Assembly: GCA_039821605.1 (NCBI GenBank)
Contig: JBCBNV010000006.1
Span: forward strand, 1 to 64,000
DNA from: CALBPI01 sp039821605
Lineage (GTDB): Bacteria; Pseudomonadota; Gammaproteobacteria; Steroidobacterales; Woeseiaceae
Length of the DNA: 64,000 bases
Direction: 5' to 3'
Part shown: in pieces, positions 41,172 to 50,300 of the stretch
How the letters are laid out: each line of letters opens with the position of its first letter
How positions within the stretch are numbered: position 1 is the stretch's first letter
The notes under the pieces: model-generated
Seen by the model: the letters and a program-made list of their open reading frames with translations, nothing else
What the model was told of the DNA's origin: nothing
Database searches by the model: none
Translations under genes and position numbers: made by a program

Positions 41172-41360
41172 TTAGCAGCCAGGCTGCTCCGCCGTCTGCC
41201 AGTCAGCCAGGGACTCGGTACGGGGGGCAGCGGGGGGCTTGGGAGCTGCTTTCAACCGGTCGTCGGCTACGATGACGGGCGCCATGAACGACGCCATCAC
41301 GGAGTGGCCGCCGAGGCTAAAAGCAAACGGATCGCGCTTGAACTTACGTTGCGTTGCCAT
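41172..41360 (-). CDS. Small protein with strong ribosome binding site
   Basis: A 62-codon ORF from ATG 41360 preceded by a perfect AGGAGG (minus strand of 41370-41375) with good spacing; this is the main evidence that it is real. The product is basic at the start (MATQRKFKRDPF), has a hydrophobic middle (GGHSVMASFMAPVIVA) and a proline-rich end finishing in Cys. No family is recognised. It lies between the LysR gene and the operator of the GH16 operon on the same strand. Confidence 0.55.
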   Translation of the reverse strand: MATQRKFKRDPFAFSLGGHSVMASFMAPVIVADDRLKAAPKPPAAPRTESLADWQTAEQPGC

Positions 41361-41459
41361 GATCAGGATCCTCCTGTGTTGGCGGGATCGGAGGGGGGGA
41401 TCTCCTCTCCCACGCCGTCACAGTAGGGTCGCCCGGGCGCTATCTCAAACGAGACGTTT

Positions 41460-42377
41460 TCAGGCCGAAGATGAGTTTTTTTCACCGGCCTCGCGGAACG
41501 TTTCGAGGACCCAGTCGCGCAACAGGCGCGCGCCGCGACGCTCGCCCACACCGGACTTCCAGACCAGGTAGTAGGCACTCTGCATGAGCAGCTCTTGCTT
41601 GAATAACCGCACGAGGCTGCCCTCCTCGAACCAGAGCTCGCCCATGGGCATGGGCACAAGTGCGGCGCCAAGGCCACGCTGCGCGGCGCGCACGACGGCG
41701 ATCATCGAATCGAATTGGGTCGACTTGCGCTGTGCGGGCAACGCGATGCCCGCGGACTCGGACCACTGCGGCCAGGCCTTGGCCAGCGTCTCGTGCACGA
41801 TAAGCGGGAAGTCGCTCGTAATGCGCCGATTCGACACCTTGAGGCTCTTCTTGAACTCGGGCGAGCTCGCCGGCACGAGGCGCAGCGGGAACAGGCGTTC
41901 GTGCGCGAGCCCTTCGGGCGGCGTGCTGAACAAGCGCACGGAAAGGTCGGCGTCGGCCGGATGCTTCTCTGAAGCCTCATCGCTCGTGCCGACCTGGATG
42001 TCGACCTCCGTGTTCTGCGCCGTGAAGTCCTTGAGCCGCGGCACGAAGTACTCGCTGGCAAAGAACGGCTGTACCGAAACGCGCACGGTTTCCTGCGCCG
42101 CGGCGCCCGTCTCGTAGCGCGACACCACGGCGTCGACCTCATTGATGAGTGGCGCCAGTTCCTCATAGAGCGACTGACCAGCCTCGGTCAGCGACACCTC
42201 GCCGCCCCGACGCCGGAACAGCGAGATGCCGAGCTGCGACTCGAGCGTCTTGATCTGGTGGCTTACAGCCGACGGCGTGACGAACAGAGTTTCCGCAGCG
42301 GCACGAAAACTCTCGTATCGTGCCGCCAGACAAAACGTTCGCAGGCCGCGTAGCGGCGTTCTTGCGGGCTTGTTCAC
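41460..42377 (-). CDS. LysR family transcriptional regulator
   Basis: A 305-residue LysR-type regulator starting at GTG 42377; the open frame upstream overlaps the GH17 gene and was rejected. The N-terminal winged helix (about 10-70) shows LRTFCLAARYESFRAAAETLFVTPSAVSHQI-type sequence, best matching the GcvA-like branch. The effector domain (about 95-295) is of normal length. The gene begins 22 bp after the GH17 lipoprotein gene, so it is probably co-transcribed with GH3 and GH17. It may sense a glucan breakdown product; this is inferred from location. Confidence 0.9.
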   Translation of the reverse strand: MNKPARTPLRGLRTFCLAARYESFRAAAETLFVTPSAVSHQIKTLESQLGISLFRRRGGEVSLTEAGQSLYEELAPLINEVDAVVSRYETGAAAQETVRVSVQPFFASEYFVPRLKDFTAQNTEVDIQVGTSDEASEKHPADADLSVRLFSTPPEGLAHERLFPLRLVPASSPEFKKSLKVSNRRITSDFPLIVHETLAKAWPQWSESAGIALPAQRKSTQFDSMIAVVRAAQRGLGAALVPMPMGELWFEEGSLVRLFKQELLMQSAYYLVWKSGVGERRGARLLRDWVLETFREAGEKNSSSA

Positions 42378-42399
42378 GGGTGGCCACCCATGCGACGGA

Positions 42400-43446
42400 T
42401 CAGTCGTCGCGGAAGTAGGCTTTGGGCGTACGATCGACGAAGAACAGCCCCCAGTGCTTCTCGGCGCCGGCGGGATTGTCGGGATTGCCCTTCCAGGGCT
42501 CGTCGAACGCTTCGAAGAAGAACACGGTGACGTTGGCCTTGCTGGCCCAACCGTCGAGGTCCTCATAGTAGCGTGCCTGGTTGGCCTCGCTGGCACGATC
42601 GGCAAACTCCGAGGCCGTTGTGGCCCAGCCGGCTTCGAGGATCGCAAGGGTGGAATCGGGCAAGGCCGCGTGTACGCGGTTCATGTTTTCGATCGTGTAG
42701 CTCAATCCCTCGTCGATCGGCTTGTCTTCCCAGGCGGGATAGGTGTGCACGCCGACGTAGTCGAGCTCTGCGGCCAATGGCTTGCCTTCGGCGATCCACC
42801 ACTCGTAGTTCTCGGCGACCGTGACGGGTTGCTCGATGGCCGCCTTCACCTCGCGGACATAGGCGATAACGTTGTCGAGCGGCACCATATGATCGGTCCA
42901 GCTGACCAGCGCCTCGTTGCCGACATTGACGGAAACGATGATGTCGCTGAACTCGTTGGCCAGTGCAATGCCCTTGGCGACCTCGGCCACATTCTTCTCA
43001 GTGTTGGCGGCAAGCTCGGCCTCGGGAATCGGTTCGTTGAGCCAGGGGCAGCCCTCATGGTTCGAAAACTCGGCGTTGAGCCACAAGCCCTGCAGCACCT
43101 TGATGGGCAGGTCGTTCTCGCGAATGAGCTCGAGCGTCGTGCGCGAGTTTTCGCCTGCGTCGTAGAGTCGGATCAGGCCGAAGTCGTGTTCGACGAGGAT
43201 GTTGAGGTCCTCGAGAATCTGCTCGGGTGTCGGATTGTTCGCGCCATCGCCACGGTCGGGGTGCTGGCCTTCACGGAAGCCCGAGTACGCCACGGCCATG
43301 ACCTGACCCTGCAACAAGTCTGCAGCGGCTTGCTGCAGTTCGGTGGGTTGCGTTGCCACAGGCTTATCGTCTGCGGAGTATCGGCAGCCGGCCAGCACGA
43401 GCGTCACACTCGTGAGTGCCAGCGCAAGGCGTATCGTTGCGGTCAT
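42400..43446 (-). CDS. GH17 family lipoprotein glucanase
   Basis: A 348-residue lipoprotein (lipobox LVLAGC, Cys21) carrying a GH17-like TIM barrel. The acid/base Glu178 is in VNVGNEALVSW and the nucleophile Glu271 in AILEAGWATT. AYSGFREGQHPDRG near residue 53 is characteristic of a bacterial GH17 branch. It is predicted to act on beta-1,3-glucan at the outer membrane or in the periplasm, unlike the signal-less GH17 at 30.6 kb. It lies 35 bp downstream of GH3 on the same strand. Confidence 0.9.
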   Translation of the reverse strand: MTATIRLALALTSVTLVLAGCRYSADDKPVATQPTELQQAAADLLQGQVMAVAYSGFREGQHPDRGDGANNPTPEQILEDLNILVEHDFGLIRLYDAGENSRTTLELIRENDLPIKVLQGLWLNAEFSNHEGCPWLNEPIPEAELAANTEKNVAEVAKGIALANEFSDIIVSVNVGNEALVSWTDHMVPLDNVIAYVREVKAAIEQPVTVAENYEWWIAEGKPLAAELDYVGVHTYPAWEDKPIDEGLSYTIENMNRVHAALPDSTLAILEAGWATTASEFADRASEANQARYYEDLDGWASKANVTVFFFEAFDEPWKGNPDNPAGAEKHWGLFFVDRTPKAYFRDD

Positions 43447-43481
43447 GTCGTTGCTCCATCACTGATCGTCTCGCACCACGC

Positions 43482-45650
43482 TCAGCTCGCGGGGTGCAGG
43501 TAGAAACCACTTTCAAGCTCGGCGTCCGAGTCGCCACCGACCCAAAGCTGAAACGCACCGGCTTCCACCCGCCATTGGTCGTGGCGATCATAGAAGCCCA
43601 ACGCATCGGTGTGCAGTTCGAACGTTACCGTGGCCGTCTCGCCGGCTGCGATGTGCACGCGTTCGAAGCCCTTGAGCTCGCGCACAGGCCGCGTGACGTT
43701 GCCCACGAGGTCCCGGACGTAGAGCTGCACGATCTCGTCGGCGCCCATGGCGCCGTGGTTGGACACGCGAACGGTCACTGTCAGGGCCTCCCCCACCGCA
43801 AGCTCGTGCCGGTCCAGGTGCAGATCGTGGTAGTGGAACTGCCCGTAAGACAAGCCGAAACCGAACGGAAACAACGGCCGGTGGCCCGCGTCGAGGTGGT
43901 AGGCACTCATGCCCAGCGACGTCTGCGGTGCCCGCGTGTGCAGGCTGTCGATGTGCGCGACCTGCCCCGGCAATGGCGGCTTACCCGACATCTTGTGGTT
44001 GTAGTAGATCGGCACCTGTCCCACCACGCTCGGAAACGTGATGGGCAGCTTGCCCGAGGGCGACACGTCGCCCAGCAGTACCTCGGCAATCGCCGGACCC
44101 GCCTCGATACCCGGATGCCAGGCGTAGAGAACCGCGTCGAAGTCGTTGATGACGGTACTGAGCGTCAACGGTCGGCCGGCCAGAATGACGGCAACCACGG
44201 GCTTGCCCGCGGCACGTACCGCATGGACGAGCTCGCGTTGCGCACCGGGCAGATCAATGTCGGCACGGCAGTGCGCCTCGCCCGAAAGAATCGATTCTTC
44301 GCCAAGACCCAGCACAACGACGTCCGCGTTGGCCGCCAGTTCGCAGGCAGCGGCAAGGTCACGGGTGTCCCGCGAGCGCGAATGCTCGAACACACGCAGG
44401 TAGCTGAGCTCGACATCGTCGCCGAGCTGCTCGCCAACCGCCTGGCGCAACGTCACGCTCAGCGACGCATCGCCATCGAAGATCCAGGTGCCGAGCTGCT
44501 GATACGGCGCATCGGCGAGCGGCCCGAGCAAGGCCACCTTCTTGAGCCGGCTGCGATCGAGCGGCAGCAGGCTGTCGTTGTTCTTGAGCAGTACGAGGCT
44601 CTGGCGCGCGGCCTCGCGGGCCGTGGCACGCATGCGCGCGGGGTCCGGCGCGGGCAACGCGTCATTGTCGACGAAGGGTCGCTCAAACAGACCCAGCTGA
44701 AACTTGACGCGCAGCACGTTCGACACGGCCGCATCGAGCAGTGCTTCGTCGATCTCACCCGACTCGACCAGCCCTTCGAGATGGTGGGCGTAGGCTTCCC
44801 CCTGCATTTCGACGTCCACACCCGCATCAAAGGCCTCGAGCGCCGCCTCGCGATCGTCAGCCGTCAACCCGTGAATGCTGAGCTGGCGCACCGAGTCCCA
44901 GTCGCTGACCACGAGGCCTTCGAAGCCCCATTCGTCACGCAACACCTGTCGCAGCAGGAATCGGCTGGCCGTACAGGGCATGCCGTCGATCTCGCTGAAC
45001 GAGGTCATGAGGCTGAGCACGCCCGCGTCGACCGCAGCCTGGAACGGGCGCAAGTGAACGTTGCGCAGTTCATTGCGCGGCACGTTGGTCGTGTCGTAGT
45101 CGCGACCCGCGTCGACGCCGCCGTAGCCCGCAAAGTGCTTGGCACAGGCCGCGATGGCCGTGGGCGCCGACGGATCATCGGTCTGGAAGCCACGCACCAT
45201 GGCGGCGGCCAGTTCGCTGGCAAGGTGCGGGTCTTCGCCCAGACATTCGGCGACGCGACCCCAGCGCGGGTCGCGCGTGATGTCCAGCATGGGCGCGAAG
45301 GTCCAGTTGATGCCGGCGCGCGCCGCCTCTTCTGCGGCCACACGGGCACCGGCCAGTACGAGGTCGGGATTCCAGGTCGCGGCCTGCCCGAGCGGAATGG
45401 GTAAGACGTGGCGAAAGCCATGGATGACGTCGCGGCCAATGAGCAGCGGAATGCCGAGGCGGCTTTCCTCAACGGCGATGCGCTGCAGCTCGTTGACGAT
45501 GTCGGGGTTGGCGTTGTTGAGCACCGAGCCCAGGCGGCCCGCACGCAGGCGCTCGCCCAGGTAGTCGGGCGGGTAGCCGTTGCTGCCATCAAGCTGCACG
45601 AGCTGGCCGACTTTCTCGGCGCGCGTCATGGACGCGAGCAGGTTTTGCAC
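43482..45650 (-). CDS. GH3 beta-glucosidase
   Basis: A GH3 enzyme with the full domain order: (beta/alpha)8 barrel, alpha/beta sandwich and C-terminal fibronectin-III-like domain. GTG 45650 gives 722 residues and begins at RVQNLLASMTRAEKVGQL, where typical GH3 homology starts. The frame is open to 45851 but contains no standard start between the promoter and 45650; ATC after AGGGGACAG near 45704 is a non-standard alternative. The nucleophile Asp250 lies in VVSDWDSV, with upstream KHFAGYG and RDPRWGR motifs. No signal peptide is visible, so it is probably cytosolic and releases glucose from imported oligosaccharides. Confidence 0.9.
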   Translation of the reverse strand: MQNLLASMTRAEKVGQLVQLDGSNGYPPDYLGERLRAGRLGSVLNNANPDIVNELQRIAVEESRLGIPLLIGRDVIHGFRHVLPIPLGQAATWNPDLVLAGARVAAEEAARAGINWTFAPMLDITRDPRWGRVAECLGEDPHLASELAAAMVRGFQTDDPSAPTAIAACAKHFAGYGGVDAGRDYDTTNVPRNELRNVHLRPFQAAVDAGVLSLMTSFSEIDGMPCTASRFLLRQVLRDEWGFEGLVVSDWDSVRQLSIHGLTADDREAALEAFDAGVDVEMQGEAYAHHLEGLVESGEIDEALLDAAVSNVLRVKFQLGLFERPFVDNDALPAPDPARMRATAREAARQSLVLLKNNDSLLPLDRSRLKKVALLGPLADAPYQQLGTWIFDGDASLSVTLRQAVGEQLGDDVELSYLRVFEHSRSRDTRDLAAACELAANADVVVLGLGEESILSGEAHCRADIDLPGAQRELVHAVRAAGKPVVAVILAGRPLTLSTVINDFDAVLYAWHPGIEAGPAIAEVLLGDVSPSGKLPITFPSVVGQVPIYYNHKMSGKPPLPGQVAHIDSLHTRAPQTSLGMSAYHLDAGHRPLFPFGFGLSYGQFHYHDLHLDRHELAVGEALTVTVRVSNHGAMGADEIVQLYVRDLVGNVTRPVRELKGFERVHIAAGETATVTFELHTDALGFYDRHDQWRVEAGAFQLWVGGDSDAELESGFYLHPAS

Positions 45651-45763
45651 ACGCTCGCGAACGCCATCGGTGCCCGAAAGCGACGTTTCAAGAGAAGCGC
45701 TGATGACCTGTCCCCTTTGCCAGCACGCCTCAACGTGCCCGACCGACGAGTATGGGCAAGGTT

Positions 45764-45777
45764 TGACAGCGCTGTCA
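45764..45777. promoter_or_regulatory. LacI-type operator 3 (TGACAGCGCTGTCA)
   Basis: A perfect palindrome in the intergenic region between the divergent GH3 and GPH symporter genes, 57 bp from the symporter start. On the minus strand the overlapping TTGACA is followed after 18 bp by CATACT, a good promoter for the GH3-GH17-lysR run. One site could thus control both directions. Confidence 0.8.
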
Positions 45778-45833
45778 ATTTGCTCCAGTGTGCTGTTGGG
45801 GATTTTGCACGCGCGTCGGGGGGACTTCGCGGC

Positions 45834-47288
45834 ATGGCAGACACTGCACATTACGAAACGGCTCCAGAAGACCGTATTCCGCCTCTAAAGAAGTTCATCT
45901 ACGGCATGGGCGCGTTTGCCAATAACGTGCTCGCGGATGGCATTGGCCGAATGATCATCGTGCTCAACCTGGGCCTGGGCATGAGCCCCACGCTCATGGG
46001 CACGCTGGGCGCCTTGCCGCGATTCATGGACGCCCTCACCGATCCGCTGATGGGGTACATCTCCGACAACACCAAATCGCGGTGGGGACGACGACGACCC
46101 TACATCTTTGTGGGCGCCATTCTCGCGGGCGTGGTGTTCGCACTCATGTGGCAGTTTCCACGCGGGCAAAGCGAAGCGTTTTACTTCTGGTTCTTCCTGG
46201 GCGGCTCTCTGCTGTTTTTCCTGGCCTATACGGTCTACGCCACGCCCTGGGTCGCGCTTGGTTATGAGCTCACGCCCGACTATCACGAGCGAACGCGTCT
46301 CATGGGGGTGCAGTTCTTTATCGGCAGCACCGTCTATCTGATCTCACCCTACTTTGGCGCCTTCATGGCCGCTGACGTCTTTACGGATCTCGTCGAAGGT
46401 GCGTCTTGGCTCGCCATTATCATCGGACTCTCGGTGATCGCCACGGGCCTGCTGCCCGCCATTTTCCTGCGTGAGCGATTCAAGCAGGCGGACGATGACG
46501 GCGAACCCCGCCCAACTATCGGCCAGGTGCTAGCAGACTTTTTTGGCGGCTTCTGGCAAACCATCAAGTTCGTACCATTCCTGAAGCTTTGCATTGCCAC
46601 CTTCATGGTGTTCAACGGGTTTATCCTCATCGCCGCCTTCCAGTCCTACGTCATCATCTACTACGTATTTGGTGGTGATGTCGAGAAGGGCTTTACCTGG
46701 GTCGGCCACGCGGGCCTCGTGCAACAAATAACAGCGCTCGTGATCATCGCATTCGTCACATGGCTTGCGACCAAGATAGGAAAGCGGCGCGCTTTCTTCT
46801 TTGCCGTCGGCATGTCCATTATTGGCTACGCACTCAAGTGGTTTTGCTACACGCCTGACAACATTTGGCTCATGTTTATCCCGGCGCCTTTCATGGCGTT
46901 TGGACTCGCAGGGTTGTTTACGCTCGTACCCTCCATGGTGGCCGACGTGGTCGACCTCGATGAGCTCGACACCAACGAACGACGGGAAGGTATGTTCGCG
47001 TCGATCTTCTGGTGGGTGGTCAAACTGGGTTCGTCAGCTGCCATTTTTGGCGGCGGCGTCCTTCTGACGGCGACTGGCTTCGACGTCGAGCTCGAAGGCG
47101 CGCAGGCGGCCGAGACCATCCGGTTGATGCGCCTGTTTGACGCGTTCATCCCCTGCGTCACTTCGGTCATTGCGATCTGGGCCATTGCCTCGTTCACAAT
47201 CACTGAAGAACGTGCGCACGAAATCCGGGAGGAGCTCGAGCAACGCCGTGGCTCGGGCGCTACCGACGCAGAGCCCGAACCTGCTTAA
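45834..47288 (+). CDS. GPH-family sugar:cation symporter
   Basis: A 484-residue transporter of the glycoside-pentoside-hexuronide (GPH) family in the major facilitator superfamily, with about twelve TM helices. Family hallmarks are LPRFMDALTDPLMGYISDNT, followed by RWGRRRPYI in the first cytoplasmic loop, and the mid-protein ERFKQ loop. It would import glucose oligosaccharides with Na+ or H+. ATG 45834 is preceded by GGGGGG. The frame can be read from 45408, but that part is antisense to GH3. Operator 3 lies upstream. Substrate specificity is inferred from the locus. Confidence 0.92.
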   Translation: MADTAHYETAPEDRIPPLKKFIYGMGAFANNVLADGIGRMIIVLNLGLGMSPTLMGTLGALPRFMDALTDPLMGYISDNTKSRWGRRRPYIFVGAILAGVVFALMWQFPRGQSEAFYFWFFLGGSLLFFLAYTVYATPWVALGYELTPDYHERTRLMGVQFFIGSTVYLISPYFGAFMAADVFTDLVEGASWLAIIIGLSVIATGLLPAIFLRERFKQADDDGEPRPTIGQVLADFFGGFWQTIKFVPFLKLCIATFMVFNGFILIAAFQSYVIIYYVFGGDVEKGFTWVGHAGLVQQITALVIIAFVTWLATKIGKRRAFFFAVGMSIIGYALKWFCYTPDNIWLMFIPAPFMAFGLAGLFTLVPSMVADVVDLDELDTNERREGMFASIFWWVVKLGSSAAIFGGGVLLTATGFDVELEGAQAAETIRLMRLFDAFIPCVTSVIAIWAIASFTITEERAHEIREELEQRRGSGATDAEPEPA

Positions 47289-47289
47289 G

Positions 47290-47307
47290 TGACGCGCTAC
47301 CGCGTCA
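47290..47307. terminator. Hairpin between convergent symporter and OmpA-type genes
   Basis: TGACGCG, loop CTAC, CGCGTCA gives a 7-bp GC-rich stem exactly in the junction and overlaps the stop codon of the minus-strand gene. There is no T-run on either side, so a terminator role is tentative. Confidence 0.35.
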
Positions 47308-50300
47308 AGCGCAGCACGACACGCCGGTTGGCCGCCCGGCCTTCCGCCGTGTCGTTGCTCGCGATGGGATCGTCCTCGCCATAGCCCGCAACGCTCATGC
47401 GCTCACGCGGGACGCCGCGTTCCTCGAGCGCGTTGCGCACGCTGCGCGCCCGACGCTCCGACAGGCCACGGTTATAATCGGCGTTGCCACGGTCGTCCGT
47501 GTAACCCGCGACCACGACCGTCAGTGACGGATTGCTCCGGAGCGTCTTGGCCGCCGCGTCGAGTTCCGATTCGGCGCCCGACAGCAGTCGGTCCGAATTG
47601 GTTTCGAAATTCACGCTCGGCAGGCGAATCTCCACGACCCGCTCCATGACGGCCTCGCAGCCGGTGCTGTCGACCACGGCACCCTGTGCCGTGTCGGGGC
47701 AGGCATCCGCGCCATCAAGAACGCCATCGCCATCGCTGTCCTTGGCGCAACCGCGTGCATCGACCGCAGTACCGGCCGGGGTGTTCGGGCAAGCATCTGC
47801 GTCATCGTTCACGCCGTCGCCATCGCTGTCGGCAGGCAGGGCGCAGCCCATTGCGTCTACGGCCGTGCCCGCCGGTGTGTCGGGACACTGGTCCACGTCG
47901 TCGTAGACGCCGTCGCCATCGCTGTCGACGGGTAAGGCCGCAAGCGGCGCCGAGCGATCGCGTTCGCCGAACTGCCAACCCAGTGAGATGCCCGCGAACC
48001 AGGCGTCGCGGTCGTACCAGTCCACGGTGCCGCGCACAAACCAGGGCGAATCGCCCAGGTCGACATCGACACCCGCGCCAAACGCGAGCTGGATCGAGCT
48101 CTGCTTGTCGAAGGGAATGGGCGCGCCCGAACCGCTGTTGCGGATCGTGGACAGACCGACCTTGCCGAAGGGGCGCACACGTTTGTCCGTACGCAGTCGG
48201 TAGCCCGCCATCAACGAGGGCACCTTGTAGCTGATCGCCGCATCGGGAAACGCCGCGGCAACCGCCGGGTTGCGGTTGGTGATGCCCGCCTCGCCCAGAT
48301 CGGCGTAGTTGAGCTCAGCGAACCAGCGCTCGCTGAACTGGCGGCCCAGCGTGATCTGCCAGCCGGCGTCGTGGTTGTCATCTGCGTCGTGGATGAAGTT
48401 GTTCGCGGCTTCGTCGGGAGAAACGTAGGAATAGCCCAGACCCGCAGCGACGTACCAACAACCTGCGTCGTCGCCGTCATCGATGGCCTGCGCGCAGTCT
48501 TTCTCCGCACGCGCGACGGGCACCGCCAGCACGAACAGCAAGAGCGTTGCCGCCGCGTGGCGATGAAAGCGCCGCTGGGCCGCAAACATGAGGGCAAGCG
48601 CCAGCAGGAACACAATTCCGATGCTGCCCGTACCCGATCCCGTCACCGCGGTCTCCAGTTCACCGTTCGACTCAAGCCGGTCGAGCACACCGTTGCCATC
48701 GGCATCGGCGTTGCCTTCGAGCTCATCGTCGATGCCATCGTTGTCGCTGTCGGGGTCGATGTAGTCGGGCAAGCCGTCTCCGTCGGTGTCGACGGGGTTG
48801 GTCGCGTCGGGGCCTGCTTCGGTTTCATCGTCAATGCCGTCATTGTCGCTGTCCGTGTCATTGACGTCGGGGATGCCGTCGCCGTCGGTGTCGCCGTTGC
48901 CTTCCACGTCATCGGGGATGCCGTCGCCATCAGCGTCGGGCAGCGTGCCGAAGCCGTCAGCCTGGTCGGCGCCGTCGGCGATACCGTCCCCGTCACTGTC
49001 GGTCACGTCATCGATGATGCCGTCACCGTCGCCGTCGAGCGGACCGAACGGTGTGCCGGCGATATCGGGAGTGCCGTCACCGTCGCTGTCGGTCTCGCGC
49101 CAGTCGCCAATCCCGTCGGTGTCCGAATCGATGGGCATCACGATGCTGCCCTCGTTGTTGGCGAGGTCGTCGATGAGACCATCGGCGTTGGCGTCGGGGC
49201 CGCCGCCTTCGACGACATCGGGGATGCTGTCGTTGTCGGCATCGAGATCGATGAAGTCGGGTGCGCCGTCGCCATCGGTGTCGGTGACCTGGGCCGTATC
49301 GTCCACGCCGTCACCGTCGCCATCGGCGCCCATCGTGGCGTCAACGTCGAAGGCGTCGTTGATCTGGTCGCCGTCACCGTCGGCCAGCACATCGAGATCG
49401 GCTTCGACGGTATCGGGGATGCCGTCGTTGTCGCTGTCGATGTCGAGCGCATCAGGGAGACCATCGCCGTCGCTGTCGATCGGTGTCACGCCATCGGCAA
49501 CGCCGTTGCCGTCTGTGTCGGTCGCACCCGGAACGCTGTCGACGTCGTAGCCGTCATCGATGCCGTCACCATCGGTGTCGACACCCGTGGCCACGTCGTC
49601 CTCGAGCGCGTCGGGAATCCCGTCGTCGTCGCTGTCGGGGTCGAGGTAGTCGGGCGTGCCGTCACCGTCGGAATCCATGCCGCCTTCCACAGCATCCGGA
49701 ATGCCGTCGTTGTCGGAATCGGGATCGACCGTATCGGGCAGACCATCGCCATCGCTGTCGACAGGCATGCCCGGCATCGGGCCCGCCTCGTCGGCATCGA
49801 GGATGCCGTCGTTGTCGGAGTCGGGGTCAAGCGCGTCGATGATGCCGTCGCCATCGGTGTCACCCGTTTCGACGCCATCAGGGATGCCGTCGCCGTCGGA
49901 GTCCCCGCTGGCCGGGTCGGTGCCGTTGGCGATCTCGTCCCCGTCGCTTACGCCATCGTTATCGGTGTCGCAGGCGGCCACGCTGTTATCGGGCACACAG
50001 GGGTCGCTGTCGGCACCCGCATCGGGCTCGACCGGTACCGCCGTCGTGGGTGTACCGAAATCCGCGGCGCCATCGCCGTCGCTGTCAGCACAGCCCATAC
50101 CTGGGAAGTTGGGTACGCACGGGTCCACAGGGTCGGCATCGTTGCCGTCCGTGATGCCGTCGCCGTCACTGTCGATCTGGTCGTCCGTGCCGTTGCCCGA
50201 GGTTGGGTTGGTGCCGTCGTTCAAGACTTCGGCGCCATCGTCGATGCCACCGTCGTCACTGTCCGTGTCGAGCGGATCGGTGGCGCCGCTGCCGCCGAGC

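Noticed and set aside
45651..45851. N-terminal extension of GH3 up to 45851
   Set aside because: It would run through the operator/promoter and the divergent symporter start, and the extra residues look unlike protein; there is no standard start codon between the promoter and 45650.
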